Part shown: piece by piece, positions 41,392 through 49,713 of the stretch
How the letters are laid out: each line of letters begins with the position of its first letter
Numbering within the stretch: position 1 is the first letter of the stretch
Origin: Ferroplasma sp.
GTDB lineage: Archaea; Thermoplasmatota; Thermoplasmata; Thermoplasmatales; Thermoplasmataceae
Direction: 5' to 3'
Length of the DNA stretch: 64,000 nucleotides
Assembly: GCF_031200575.1 (NCBI RefSeq)
Contig: NZ_CP133597.1
Span: 496,001-560,000 of the forward strand
The notes under the pieces: model-generated
Database searches by the model: none
Told to the model about the DNA's origin: nothing
The model's input: the letters and a program-made list of their open reading frames with translations, nothing else
Made by a program: the position numbers and the translations under genes

Positions 41392-41801
41392 ACTTTCTTC
41401 TGTTCCTCTATGTATTTTTCAACCACTTCAAGTGTTACTGCACCAACACTTGCTATAAATTTTGACCTTGTCCATAATGTTGGTATTTTTCTTCTCAATT
41501 CTGGAAATTCATTTCTCAATATATGTGATGTGGAGCCTTTTATTAAATTAACACATCTTATAACATCTATTCTAGGTTTTAGATCGATCAATAAATGCAC
41601 ATGATCTGGCATCACTTCCATTTCAATCACTTTATATCCGTAGTCTTCCTCTTTTTCCCTTATGAGTTCCTTCAGCCTTTCATCTATACCGTTTATTAAC
41701 ACCTTTCTTCTGTATTTAGGTGTGAATATCACATGATACTGGCATGAAAACACCAGATGATCGTATGCTCTGTATTCTTTCTTATACTGTGTTATTTCCA
41801 T
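41388..41801 (-). CDS. tnpA: TnpA (Y1 HUH transposase) of IS copy 1
   Basis: 137 aa. HUH motif is [10 protein letters not shown], and the Tyr lies near VVEKYIEEQK. It moves as single-stranded DNA. About 65% of residues match the TnpA of IS copy 2 by eye, so they are of one family but not one recent copy. It overlaps TnpB by 4 bp. Confidence 0.92.
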   Translation of the reverse strand: MEITQYKKEYRAYDHLVFSCQYHVIFTPKYRRKVLINGIDERLKELIREKEEDYGYKVIEMEVMPDHVHLLIDLKPRIDVIRCVNLIKGSTSHILRNEFPELRRKIPTLWTRSKFIASVGAVTLEVVEKYIEEQKKV

Positions 41802-42193
41802 ATATCAAATAAAGTATATAATATTATTATATAACATTTGCTATATATGGCTCTCTGTTATAATTATCTTAAAAATATTTAATTTATTGTTGTTTTAAAA
41901 AATATGCCATTCATAGGATTTGAAAATTGTTTAAATATTAACTAATTATTGAATATTTAACAATTCCAGAAATTCATCCACGTCGTAAACTCAGTGGCTT
42001 TCTTTCTGGTAGATAGATTTGTAATTACTAATCATTTTAAAAACAAAAAATAGATTTAACGTTTATCTCATAGTTACTTTTATGTAATATAGAATCATAC
42101 TATTTTAGTGGGCAAATAAATAGTTAATGAATATCAAATATAGGCAAGATAAATATTTAACTAACATATGCTGCCATACGAGAGGGATAGTAT
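41802..42193. other. AT-rich gap with likely IS left end and promoter of PLD gene
   Basis: This 392-bp stretch separates the IS copy 1 transposase from the PLD nuclease gene. The inverted ATAACA/TGTTAT pair (near 41836 and 41858) may be the left-end hairpin. A TATA-like AAATATTTAACTAAC run lies about 30 bp before the nuclease start. No convincing ORF is seen; the start of the gene cut by the IS could lie here but I could not identify it. Confidence 0.4.
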
Positions 42194-43684
42194 ATGGAAT
42201 TTATGTTTAACATGGGTGTAATCGAGACCGTCGTTCAAAAGATTAAGGATGCAAAGAAATACGTTAGAATAGCCATTTTTCAAATTCATAATGATACTGT
42301 ATATGATGCTATTGAGTATGCTTTAGAAAATGGTATTTCAGTGGAAATTCTTACTCTGCCATATGATAGTATCAATGAGAACGTTAGAGAAAGGGTAAAG
42401 AAAAGGATTGAGAGAATAAAGGCAGATGGAGCAATAGTATATTTTTCAAAATGGGGGATAGGTGATCCCCAGAGAACAACAACTGCAGTGGGTAGATGGT
42501 ATTCTTTACATGGCAAAATTTTAGTAACCGAAAGTGTGGCAATATCTCTTTCTGCCAACCTCACAGAAGAGTCAGAATTAGATGCCATGCTATTATACAG
42601 GGAACAGGAGAAAATAAACGAATTCAATAAGGAGTTTGAGTTTTTGCTGGATTTATTTGGAAGAGATGGCATAAAGAACATGGTAAATCAAACGGCATAT
42701 CCAGATAAGGAAAAACTATTCACTGCACCCAAGAGCATATCCGAACCGGATGTTGCATCACACTGGATTCGGGATTATCCTGTAGAAATGTGTGGAAACA
42801 TTACAGATATTGAAAATAGGCTTTACATTTCTCCTATTCAATGCATGGCGAGAAAACTCTGGGAAATGATAATAACGGAAGCAACCGAATATGTTTACAT
42901 ATCCACAGAGAGCTTTACAGACACTGATATAATGCCATTTTTAATTGCTAATTCTATACAGGGGAAAAAGATAAAAATACTCACTGGAAGTGAAAGCCAG
43001 GACTTCGATGTAAAGATTAGAGAGCTGTACCCAAGATTGCTGGCAAATGGCATAGAGATGGTTAAACCAAAACACCCCCTTCATGCAAAACTTTTAATTA
43101 CGGAGAAGAGACTCGTTGTTAGCTCCGTAAATCTCAATAAAATGAATCTGGGATTTGCCGGCACTAAGGCTCTATGGAGAGCAAACACAGAGACCATACT
43201 TGTTGAGTCTAATAAAAACGCCATTGCAGAAGCTAAAGCAGATTATGATGAAATTTTTAACAATTCTATTCCACTGGTAAATTACTTATCTGAAAAGGAA
43301 GAAAATTACGCAGTATCAATATTTGCCGTATATGGTGTAAAGCCGGATAAGAATGTAAAGAATTTATTTAGCCATGTGATTGTAAAGAGCGATATAAAAT
43401 TAAAAAGAAATCTTTACCAGATAGGCAAATACGCTTCAATACTGGTTACAAAATTTAACAAAAGAAAACCGATTGTTGAAACTTCTGATTTTTTGTGTGC
43501 AATGGTTCTTTATTATTTATCTGATAGGAAACATACTGCACCGGAGCTTAAGGAAAAAATATCTGAAATATATTCCATAATTGATACTGGAAGCATACTT
43601 GATAAGCTATTGCAATTTAAACTGATAACAAAAGAAGATGAGTTTTTCAAATTGGACCTGAAAACATTGCTGGGTGAATTATGA
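42194..43684 (+). CDS. PLD-superfamily nuclease, presumed restriction enzyme
   Basis: 496 aa. Two HKD-type motifs: HGKILVTESVAISLSANL (about residue 117) and HAKLLITEKRLVVSSVNL (about residue 297), each with His-x-Lys followed by Ser/Asn at the right spacing. So one chain has a full PLD active site. The C-terminal 150 residues look like a helical/winged-helix DNA-binding region. The gene ends in an overlap with a DNA methyltransferase start. PLD-fold restriction enzymes (BfiI, NgoFVII) act without metal, and this pair is best read as such a restriction-modification system. A nick/repair or defence role is possible too. Confidence 0.65.
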   Translation: MEFMFNMGVIETVVQKIKDAKKYVRIAIFQIHNDTVYDAIEYALENGISVEILTLPYDSINENVRERVKKRIERIKADGAIVYFSKWGIGDPQRTTTAVGRWYSLHGKILVTESVAISLSANLTEESELDAMLLYREQEKINEFNKEFEFLLDLFGRDGIKNMVNQTAYPDKEKLFTAPKSISEPDVASHWIRDYPVEMCGNITDIENRLYISPIQCMARKLWEMIITEATEYVYISTESFTDTDIMPFLIANSIQGKKIKILTGSESQDFDVKIRELYPRLLANGIEMVKPKHPLHAKLLITEKRLVVSSVNLNKMNLGFAGTKALWRANTETILVESNKNAIAEAKADYDEIFNNSIPLVNYLSEKEENYAVSIFAVYGVKPDKNVKNLFSHVIVKSDIKLKRNLYQIGKYASILVTKFNKRKPIVETSDFLCAMVLYYLSDRKHTAPELKEKISEIYSIIDTGSILDKLLQFKLITKEDEFFKLDLKTLLGEL

Positions 43685-44580
43685 TGAATGAGAATGCCAT
43701 AATAGAGGGAAACTGCATAAAATACCTGGAAAAGACCAGGAAAGGAAATCTTAAGATAGACTTATCGTTTTTAGACCCGCCTTTCAACCAGGGTAAGGAT
43801 TACAGAAGTGCCGATGACAATCTGCCGGAAGATGAGTACTGGGCATTCATGCAGAGAGTTTGTAAATTAATCTACAATAGAACCTCTGATGGCGGAGCAA
43901 TATATTTTATGCAGAGAGAGAAAAATGCAAAGCATGTTATGGACGTTCTTGAAAAAGCAGGGTGGACATATCAAAATCTAATAATATGGAAAAAGAAATC
44001 GTCCGCCGTTCCACAGAATAATAGATTTGGATTGCACTACCAGGTAATAGTATTTGCTACTAAGGGAAACAAGCCAAGAGTTTTTAACAAACTGAGGATA
44101 AACCCGCCACTACTGGTAACAGAGAAATATGAAAGGAAAAATGGAATGTATGTTACCGATGTATGGGATGATATAAGAGAGTTAACTTCTGGATATTTTG
44201 CAGGTGATGAAGCGTTAAGAATGGAAAATGGAGAGAGATTCCACAAACAACAGGCTCCCATAGCCCTATTGTTAAGGATAATTTTATCTTCTACTAATGA
44301 TGAAGATTTGGTTTTTGACCCCTTTGCTGGAACTGGAACAACGTTAATAGTTGCAAAACAATTATCGAGACGGTATCTAGGGGTAGAAATTGACCCTAAA
44401 AACGTTGAAGCGATAAATAATAGATTGAGCAAATTAAAAAATAGCGATAACATAGAGAAATACCGCAAGGACTATATTTTTACTGAGAACCTTGATAAAA
44501 TATGGCATTCAAAGGAAAAAAGAATTGACGAAGGTTTTTTATTTAATGAAGAGTCGGATGATAACTTAGTATCACATTGA
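43681..44580 (+). CDS. DNA methyltransferase (N4-C or N6-A), beta class
   Basis: 299 aa. Motif IV comes first: DLSFLDPPFNQGKDY at about residue 28. Motif I comes late: VFDPFAGTGTTLIVAKQLSRRYLGVEID at about residue 215. This order marks the beta class, which methylates exocyclic amino groups. Adjacent PLD nuclease overlaps by 4 bp. The start may be at 43681 or the next ATG at 43684. All motifs are intact, unlike the broken methyltransferase at 25290-26132. The specificity is not predictable. Confidence 0.9.
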   Translation: MMNENAIIEGNCIKYLEKTRKGNLKIDLSFLDPPFNQGKDYRSADDNLPEDEYWAFMQRVCKLIYNRTSDGGAIYFMQREKNAKHVMDVLEKAGWTYQNLIIWKKKSSAVPQNNRFGLHYQVIVFATKGNKPRVFNKLRINPPLLVTEKYERKNGMYVTDVWDDIRELTSGYFAGDEALRMENGERFHKQQAPIALLLRIILSSTNDEDLVFDPFAGTGTTLIVAKQLSRRYLGVEIDPKNVEAINNRLSKLKNSDNIEKYRKDYIFTENLDKIWHSKEKRIDEGFLFNEESDDNLVSH

Positions 44581-44896
44581 AGTTAAAAAATTGGTTTTGA
44601 GATTACCATGTATAAAAATATTGTTTTTGTGCCATATTTAACGTAAAAGGTATGAATGACATAATTATGCATTGATATCAATTTGAATTAAAATAATGGC
44701 ATTCTGGCATCGTTTAAGGCATATCAACCATAGGCAGTTTATCATTTATGTGTTTATGTAAAATTAAAAGTGGAAATTTATAGTTGATTCTTAACCGTAA
44801 GGCATAATTCTACCATGAACCATATTTCGATTAAAATAATGGCATTCTCGAAGCGTATGACCGTATATAATCAGATTACATTTAACCGGTTTTAGA
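44581..44896. other. Intergenic gap with 19-bp direct repeats
   Basis: Two copies of ATTAAAATAATGGCATTCT lie at 44687-44705 and 44830-44848, 143 bp apart, with further partial similarity on both sides. No ORF is credible. The gap holds the 3' end of the methyltransferase transcript and the tail of the convergent DUF3850 gene. Confidence 0.6.
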
Positions 44897-45247
44897 CTAT
44901 GGATGTCTTATAATTTTAAGGCAAGAATTTAAAAGCATAATCGGAACTATGTAAAGAAGAAATATATAAGAATTTGTGGAATATTTGTCGCAATAAGATA
45001 TATAAATTTTCTTTTTGATTTTCTTTATGGACATAATCACAAAGCCTGGTTTTATCCCGTCAAAATTATCAATTATGTAAGTTATTCTTACAAATATTTC
45101 TTTCCCGCTGAAAATGCCATTCCATTCTTTGAGGAGTAAAACATCTCCTGGACGATAGTTACGGTCATTGAATCTAATTTCGAAGGTCTTTTGACCGGAT
45201 TTTATTGCGTTGAAATACTCCGGAAGGATCTTAAGCTCCAGAATCAT
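44897..45247 (-). CDS. DUF3850-like ASCH/PUA protein with odd tail
   Basis: 116 aa. Residues ~1-75 match DUF3850, a PUA-like fold common in phages: LELKILPEYFNAIKSGQKTFEIRFNDRNYRPGDVLLLKEW, then IFVRITYIIDNFDGIKPGFVIMSIK. After residue ~80 the sequence becomes a hydrophobic Lys/Ile/Tyr-rich stretch unlike the family, so the original end may have been lost by mutation. The start is preceded by GGAGGTGGAAAA. It overlaps the glycosyltransferase stop by 4 bp. Confidence 0.6.
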   Translation of the reverse strand: MILELKILPEYFNAIKSGQKTFEIRFNDRNYRPGDVLLLKEWNGIFSGKEIFVRITYIIDNFDGIKPGFVIMSIKKIKKKIYISYCDKYSTNSYIFLLYIVPIMLLNSCLKIIRHP

Positions 45248-46137
45248 TTTTCCACCTCCTTCGTTGCCCTGAAATTAGCCATGAGCTTCAATCCAATTCC
45301 ACGCCAGACAGGGAATGAGAGAAAATACGACATGAGCTTTTTCCCCTTGCTTATTACAGGCCTCTTCATCAGCCAGAGCATATCAGTGATAGGTATATGG
45401 CGATAATGCCCCAGCGTATTGAGATAGAGTTGGTTCTGGATTTTGCCTTCCCTGATAATGTCCTTAACCTCATCCGATTTGAATGCTTTTTCGGCTTCAC
45501 CCAGTGCAGACATCCGGCTATTCAGAGAATCAAGGAGGTTGGAATACATTTTTTTCAATGGTTTGTGCCTGTAATAAGTTAATTTCGTATCATCTATTAG
45601 GACAGGCAGATTATGTTCAAGGGCATACCAGTATATTGCTGAATCGGGCATGTAGCCGAGAAGGGGATGCTCTTCCACGAACGCCAATATCTCCTTATAT
45701 GCTGATTTATTGACTGCTATGCAGGAAGCGTTGAATCCCCTGCCATTATTATGTGGCTCTTGTGAGCCGAAGTCGAAATAATCGTTGTGGTAATATCCTT
45801 CGATATTCTTCTGCTTGAGATATGCAACCTTCTCTGGAATGAATCTGTCATCATCGTCCATGAAGGCGGCCACTTCCCCACTGCATACATGCAGGCCGTA
45901 AATATATGATTCGAGAAGATTGCTTGGGGCTTTTCCATCTATATACTCTTCATGAATATCCACAGGTGCAGGGATAATCAGCACATTCCTGAATGTAGAT
46001 AAATCATATTCTATTTCGATATTGGAGACTATAACCACATCGAAATCCTTGTCTGTCTGTTCTTTGAGGCTGTCCAGTGCCTCTCTGTAATATTCCTTCC
46101 TGTTGTAAACCATCAAAACTACACTTATTTTATTCAT
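45244..46137 (-). CDS. Family 2 glycosyltransferase (element-encoded)
   Basis: 297 aa. GT-A start ISVVLMVYNRKEYYREALDSL, the metal-binding acidic motif AAFMDDDDRFIPEK, and the acceptor region NGRGFNASCIAVNKSAY. It probably transfers a sugar to a glycan or protein at the surface. No membrane helix. It overlaps DUF3850 downstream. Located between two IS copies and beside a PLD/methyltransferase pair, it may modify the element's surface protein or DNA bases; neither is shown. Confidence 0.75.
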   Translation of the reverse strand: MNKISVVLMVYNRKEYYREALDSLKEQTDKDFDVVIVSNIEIEYDLSTFRNVLIIPAPVDIHEEYIDGKAPSNLLESYIYGLHVCSGEVAAFMDDDDRFIPEKVAYLKQKNIEGYYHNDYFDFGSQEPHNNGRGFNASCIAVNKSAYKEILAFVEEHPLLGYMPDSAIYWYALEHNLPVLIDDTKLTYYRHKPLKKMYSNLLDSLNSRMSALGEAEKAFKSDEVKDIIREGKIQNQLYLNTLGHYRHIPITDMLWLMKRPVISKGKKLMSYFLSFPVWRGIGLKLMANFRATKEVEK

Positions 46138-46286
46138 TTTTTATTACCTCATTTTTATTTTTTGTGTTTATATAAACGATTTCAGGGGTTAAAATTACAA
46201 ATTTATGAGCAAGAAAGCTCCGATCTTTAGAGAGGAGATGAATTGCGATAAGTATTTTAACAAGAATAGTATATCATATTTGATAG

Positions 46287-46700
46287 ATGGAAATAAGTAA
46301 TAAGGAAAAGGAATATCATCATGAGTCGCATATGGTGTACAGTTGTCAATACCATGTAATATTTTGTCCCAAATACAGAAGAAGCGTCCTGAAGGATGGC
46401 ATCGATCTGAGACTAAAAGAGCTAATTATGGAGAAGCAGGATGAATACCAGTACAAGATACTTGAAATGGAAGTTATGCCCGATCATGTACATCTCTTGA
46501 TAGACATCAATCCAAAGTGTGGTGTATATCACGTTGTCAATCAGATTAAGGGGTACAGTTCGTTCGTCCTGCGAAATGAGTTCCCAGAACTTAAGAGAAA
46601 GCTTCCAACCCTGTGGACACATTCGAAATTCATTTCTTCCGTGGGTGCAGTAACACTTGAGGTTGTAAAAAAATACATAGAGGAGCAGAAAGGGGTATGA
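46287..46700 (+). CDS. tnpA: TnpA (Y1 HUH transposase) of IS copy 2
   Basis: 137 aa. HUH motif [10 protein letters not shown], Tyr in [10 protein letters not shown], and the usual [11 protein letters not shown] block. About 65% like the TnpA of copy 1. It overlaps the TnpB start by 4 bp. It appears intact. Confidence 0.92.
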   Translation: MEISNKEKEYHHESHMVYSCQYHVIFCPKYRRSVLKDGIDLRLKELIMEKQDEYQYKILEMEVMPDHVHLLIDINPKCGVYHVVNQIKGYSSFVLRNEFPELKRKLPTLWTHSKFISSVGAVTLEVVKKYIEEQKGV

Positions 46701-47698
46701 TATTAACATTTAAAATTAAGCATAACAGGGATTTCTCCGATGAACTGAATAAAGCGAAACAGGTAGCACAGTATGCAATAGAGCACAGAACACTCTCCTC
46801 AAAGAATGTCAAGCAGTTTGGACTTAAATCCGTTATAGCCAACCAGATTCTCCGGAAATACAGCAGGAACTTTCGTGCAAAAAAGGTCAAATCGGTAAAA
46901 CTCACAGTACCTGCACAGGGATTAAGTTCGATCATAGAAACAGGACAATAACAATAACTTCGCTTGGACTGGAACTGGGCTATTATTTCAGGAACGATTT
47001 TGAGAAAATAAGCCAGATTGAACTGGACAGGGATTTTGCATACGTTTCGGTATTAATTCCAGAGAAAGCCATGATCGAACCGGTCGGTTACCTTGGCATT
47101 GATCGGAACGCCACGAGTCATATTGCCGTAGTAGGCAACCCCAAAACAGGCAAAGTGTTAAAACTTGGAAAACAAGCTTGAACATGTTCATAAGAAATAT
47201 AAGAGCATTAGAAGGAATCTTCAGAAGCGTGGTAAATACAGGAAGGTGAAGAAGACAAAGAGAAGAGAAAGTAGAATAGAGAAAGATATCAATAACAAGG
47301 TCTCGAAAAAAATAGTGCAGGAAGCAAAACAGAATGGAATGGGAATCAAGCTCGAATACCTAAAAGGCATAAGGAAAGCAAAATCGGGCAGGAATTTCAG
47401 GTATTCCCTGAATAGCTGGTCATTCTATCAGCTCGAACAGATGATAGAATACAAAGCCAGACTACTTGGAATACCCGTTGTCTATGTTGACCCATATAAT
47501 ACATCGAAAGACTGTTCGAGATGTAGGCAGATAGGCAACCGTTCAGGTAAGAGTTTTGAGTGTTCGCAGTGTGGGCACGTTGATCATGCCGATGCCAACG
47601 CTTCATTCAACATAGCGTTGCGTCCAGCATTTGAGAAAGGCATAGATCGATTGCATGTAGACAGTGATGCGTGCAAAGGGAACACTGATATCCCTTGA
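46697..47698 (+). pseudogene. TnpB of IS copy 2 with two frameshifts
   Basis: Three frames carry one TnpB. Frame 1 (46697-46951) gives the N-terminus to VPAQG. After a one-base loss near 46920 the protein continues in another frame with [14 protein letters not shown] and RuvC-I GYLGIDRNATSHIAV. A second shift near 47160 leads to the rest, with RuvC-II GIKLEYLKGI, zinc finger CSRCRQIGN/CSQCGH and RuvC-III HADANASFNIAL. All catalytic residues survive, so the decay is recent. No full-length protein can be made without frameshifting. Confidence 0.85.
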
Positions 47699-47742
47699 GA
47701 GGCAACGTTATGAGTGATAGCGACCTTAGAACCTCCGATGCT

Positions 47743-48111
47743 TTAGCGAGGAGAGTATGTCAGACCTGATATAAAATCATATATGGATATGCCTGCAGAT
47801 ACCTTAAACGGCGATTTAGAGGTAATTGAGAATATCTGCCAGTTATGCTTCTTAAGGAAATATATCATATAGTATGCTGACCATCCGGGGAAGTCTTCTG
47901 CAAATTGGTTTTTGAGATATTCATATTGTTCCGGATTCTTTGAGGCGTAGTATTTGTTCCCTGAAGTTGATTTCACCTCTATACCGATGTTGAATTTGGG
48001 GAGTATTATATCAGGTGATGAGTTGGGCTGCAGACCTGCTGCGTATATGCCCCATTCCCGGAATTCCTTGATTGCCTTGCTTTCGTATGCTGTGCCTGTC
48101 CTCATGCTCAT
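47743..48111 (-). CDS. Hjc-like Holliday-junction nuclease
   Basis: 122 aa. The start MRTGTAYESKAIKEFREWG and SSPDIILPKFNIGIEVKSTSGNKYY give the Glu, Asp and Glu-Val-Lys residues of the archaeal Hjc/PD-(D/E)XK fold. The last residues (LTYSPR) lie in the right-end hairpin of IS copy 2, so the native tail was replaced. It overlaps the C5 methyltransferase upstream by 4 bp. Its probable job is to resolve recombination intermediates of the element. Confidence 0.75.
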   Translation of the reverse strand: MSMRTGTAYESKAIKEFREWGIYAAGLQPNSSPDIILPKFNIGIEVKSTSGNKYYASKNPEQYEYLKNQFAEDFPGWSAYYMIYFLKKHNWQIFSITSKSPFKVSAGISIYDFISGLTYSPR

Positions 48112-48659
48112 TTTTCCACCTCAACCGTTATAATCCTCATAAGGTCTTCCGAGATACTTTTCGGTATTTTGCTTCTTATTGCAGGTCTATTTTTTCCTGG
48201 TGGAAGTTTGTATTTTCCATATACGTCATTTCCGTTGCCTGTGTATTCAAATTTAAAATTGCCCCAGAAATATCTGCTCCCGATATGAAAATCTGCTTTT
48301 CCCACATATTTCTGCGCCCCCCTTACATTTTCGATTACCCAGTATTCTGGCTTTACCTGGTTGATTATTTGTTTTGCCCTGTTGAATAATTTTAATGCCG
48401 TTTCTATATCCGGCTCTTTTTTCCTGTTGCATGCCCAGGATTTTGGCAGTGAACTTTTAGAAAATTCAGTGCATGGTGGACTGCTTACCACTATATCTAT
48501 ATTATCTGGGAAATCATTAAAATTTAATAAATCGCATTGAACAAACTTTCCAGGATATTCACGAGAAAAATCAACAATATCGTAACCTGTTATATCCCAG
48601 TCTTTTGGGAATGATTGAACCCATCCGCCCAGTCCGCAGAAAAGATCAAGCACCCTCAT
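48108..48659 (-). CDS. Small C5-cytosine methyltransferase-like protein
   Basis: 183 aa. Motif I: VLDLFCGLGGW. Motif IV: VVSSPPCTEFSKS with the catalytic Cys. Motif VI: WVIENVRGAQKYVG. These are the C5-cytosine methyltransferase order, but the target-recognition region and last motifs are absent, as in compact phage enzymes. It overlaps both neighbours by 4 bp and is preceded by GAGGTGGAAAA. It could modify element DNA or a tRNA-like target. Confidence 0.8.
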   Translation of the reverse strand: MRVLDLFCGLGGWVQSFPKDWDITGYDIVDFSREYPGKFVQCDLLNFNDFPDNIDIVVSSPPCTEFSKSSLPKSWACNRKKEPDIETALKLFNRAKQIINQVKPEYWVIENVRGAQKYVGKADFHIGSRYFWGNFKFEYTGNGNDVYGKYKLPPGKNRPAIRSKIPKSISEDLMRIITVEVEK

Positions 48660-49153
48660 TTTTCCACCTCAACGCATAAATAATCATCCAGTCTCTTTTC
48701 GTTTAAATTTTGATTAAAATTCTCAATTATGTGCCGTTTATTTGAGTTAATTTTAGCCATGTTTTGCCTGGCTTTTTCCTTCTCATCTATAGTCATCTCG
48801 GTTTGCCTGGATCTCTTACGGACAAAATGTAATATTTTATCGATCTGGTAGAATTTCTGGTATGGGAATACAAACACAGCTTCCTCTCCATCAAGATCTA
48901 TCTCCTGATTCAAAATTCTTGAAATACGGCCCCAGTACCTTTTATGATCTTTCAGATATAAGATTAGACTGTCATTTGAGTATTTTGACACCGCCGATGG
49001 CGATGGAAATCCCTGCTCGGATTTAGATCCCCTTACTCGTATCATTTCGTAAAAAGAGGTGTCTAAGCCATCCTTCTTTGCATCGTCATAGTCTTCCGCT
49101 TTCTCTATTTTATATTTTCCGAGATCCTGAAGCTCTTGAAAATATAATATCAT
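48656..49153 (-). CDS. Hypothetical protein, 165 aa
   Basis: No family recognised. It has a beta-rich middle (DSLILYLKDHKRYWGRISRIL and EEAVFVFPYQKFYQIDKIL) and a charged helical C-terminus (KEKARQNMAKINSNKRHII). Its end VEVEK is encoded by the ribosome-binding site of the next gene. It is part of the minus-strand operon running from 50265 to 47743. No cysteine and no membrane helix are present. Confidence 0.6.
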   Translation of the reverse strand: MILYFQELQDLGKYKIEKAEDYDDAKKDGLDTSFYEMIRVRGSKSEQGFPSPSAVSKYSNDSLILYLKDHKRYWGRISRILNQEIDLDGEEAVFVFPYQKFYQIDKILHFVRKRSRQTEMTIDEKEKARQNMAKINSNKRHIIENFNQNLNEKRLDDYLCVEVEK

Positions 49154-49422
49154 TCATCATCACCAACCAAAACAGTATAGTTGAAAACGTCTCTTATATC
49201 CCTGAACCAGCATATGAAATTATATGGACCTGGAGAATCAAATATGCTGTTTAAGATAAACATTCTCTGATTATCCAGATATAAGAATTGTGACTCGAAA
49301 ACCGTTTTATAGTTTTCCCCGTTCCTGATTGATATTATTTTTTCAGGCCTGTAAACATTTTCCTCATACTTTATAAGATTTAATCTCTCGATTAGTTTTT
49401 CCTTATTATATAACGATAACAT
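49150..49422 (-). CDS. Hypothetical protein, 90 aa
   Basis: Soluble protein with pattern of alternating strands (IISIRNGENYKTVFESQFLYLDNQRMFILNSIF) and an acidic end. No recognised family. It overlaps the next gene by 4 bp and begins directly after the stop of the 96-aa gene, so it belongs to the same operon as the C5 methyltransferase. Confidence 0.55.
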   Translation of the reverse strand: MLSLYNKEKLIERLNLIKYEENVYRPEKIISIRNGENYKTVFESQFLYLDNQRMFILNSIFDSPGPYNFICWFRDIRDVFNYTVLVGDDE

Positions 49423-49713
49423 TTATTTTCTCACCCTCCATTTTCTGCTGTTCATTTCATGGATTCTCCTATTTTGTTTGTCTTCACTTTTCCTGGTCAT
49501 TACAATTTTTACCCGGTCTCCTACCAAGAAATAATTAGAAGGATGCCTTTTCATCCAGTTCTCAAGGTATTGCTCTGCCAGCACTGGATCACCGTCTATG
49601 CCCCTCTCAAACATTATATCGGTCGCCAGGATACTCATACCATCATACTTTTCCATTACATTGTCCAGTGGGTTGTGCCAGAGACCAGTTATGACTGTCT
49701 TTTCAGATTTCAT
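49423..49713 (-). CDS. Hypothetical protein, 96 aa
   Basis: A basic soluble protein: VITGLWHNPLDNVMEKYDGMSI, a helix around VLAEQYLENWMKRHPSN, then VGDRVKIVMTRKSEDKQNRRIHEM and a very basic end. No recognised family. The VGDRVKIVMT strand could be an SH3-like or OB-like fold binding nucleic acid. It directly follows the coiled-coil gene without a gap. Confidence 0.55.
   Translation of the reverse strand: MKSEKTVITGLWHNPLDNVMEKYDGMSILATDIMFERGIDGDPVLAEQYLENWMKRHPSNYFLVGDRVKIVMTRKSEDKQNRRIHEMNSRKWRVRK

Larger units (their letters stand above)
40004..41801. mobile_element. IS200/IS605-family insertion sequence, copy 1
   Basis: TnpA and TnpB are on the minus strand, overlapping by 4 bp. The right end is the hairpin at 40004-40024 (CCTC-ATGCT-AA-AGCAT-GAGG type). 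The left end is beyond 41801 but I could not place it. Inverted ATAACA/TGTTAT arms near 41830-41860 may mark it. The insertion has cut a small gene at the head of the surface operon. Confidence 0.8.
46218..47753. mobile_element. IS200/IS605-family insertion sequence, copy 2 (decayed)
   Basis: The ends are near-identical imperfect hairpins: CTCCGATCTTTAGAGAGGAG at 46218-46237 and a one-base-longer version at 47733-47753. TnpA is intact but TnpB carries two frameshifts. The right end overlaps the 3' end of a nuclease gene on the opposite strand, so the insertion altered its last residues. Confidence 0.8.

Noticed and set aside
44687-44848. Two-repeat CRISPR remnant
   Set aside because: Only two copies, spaced 143 bp, without cas genes or a leader.
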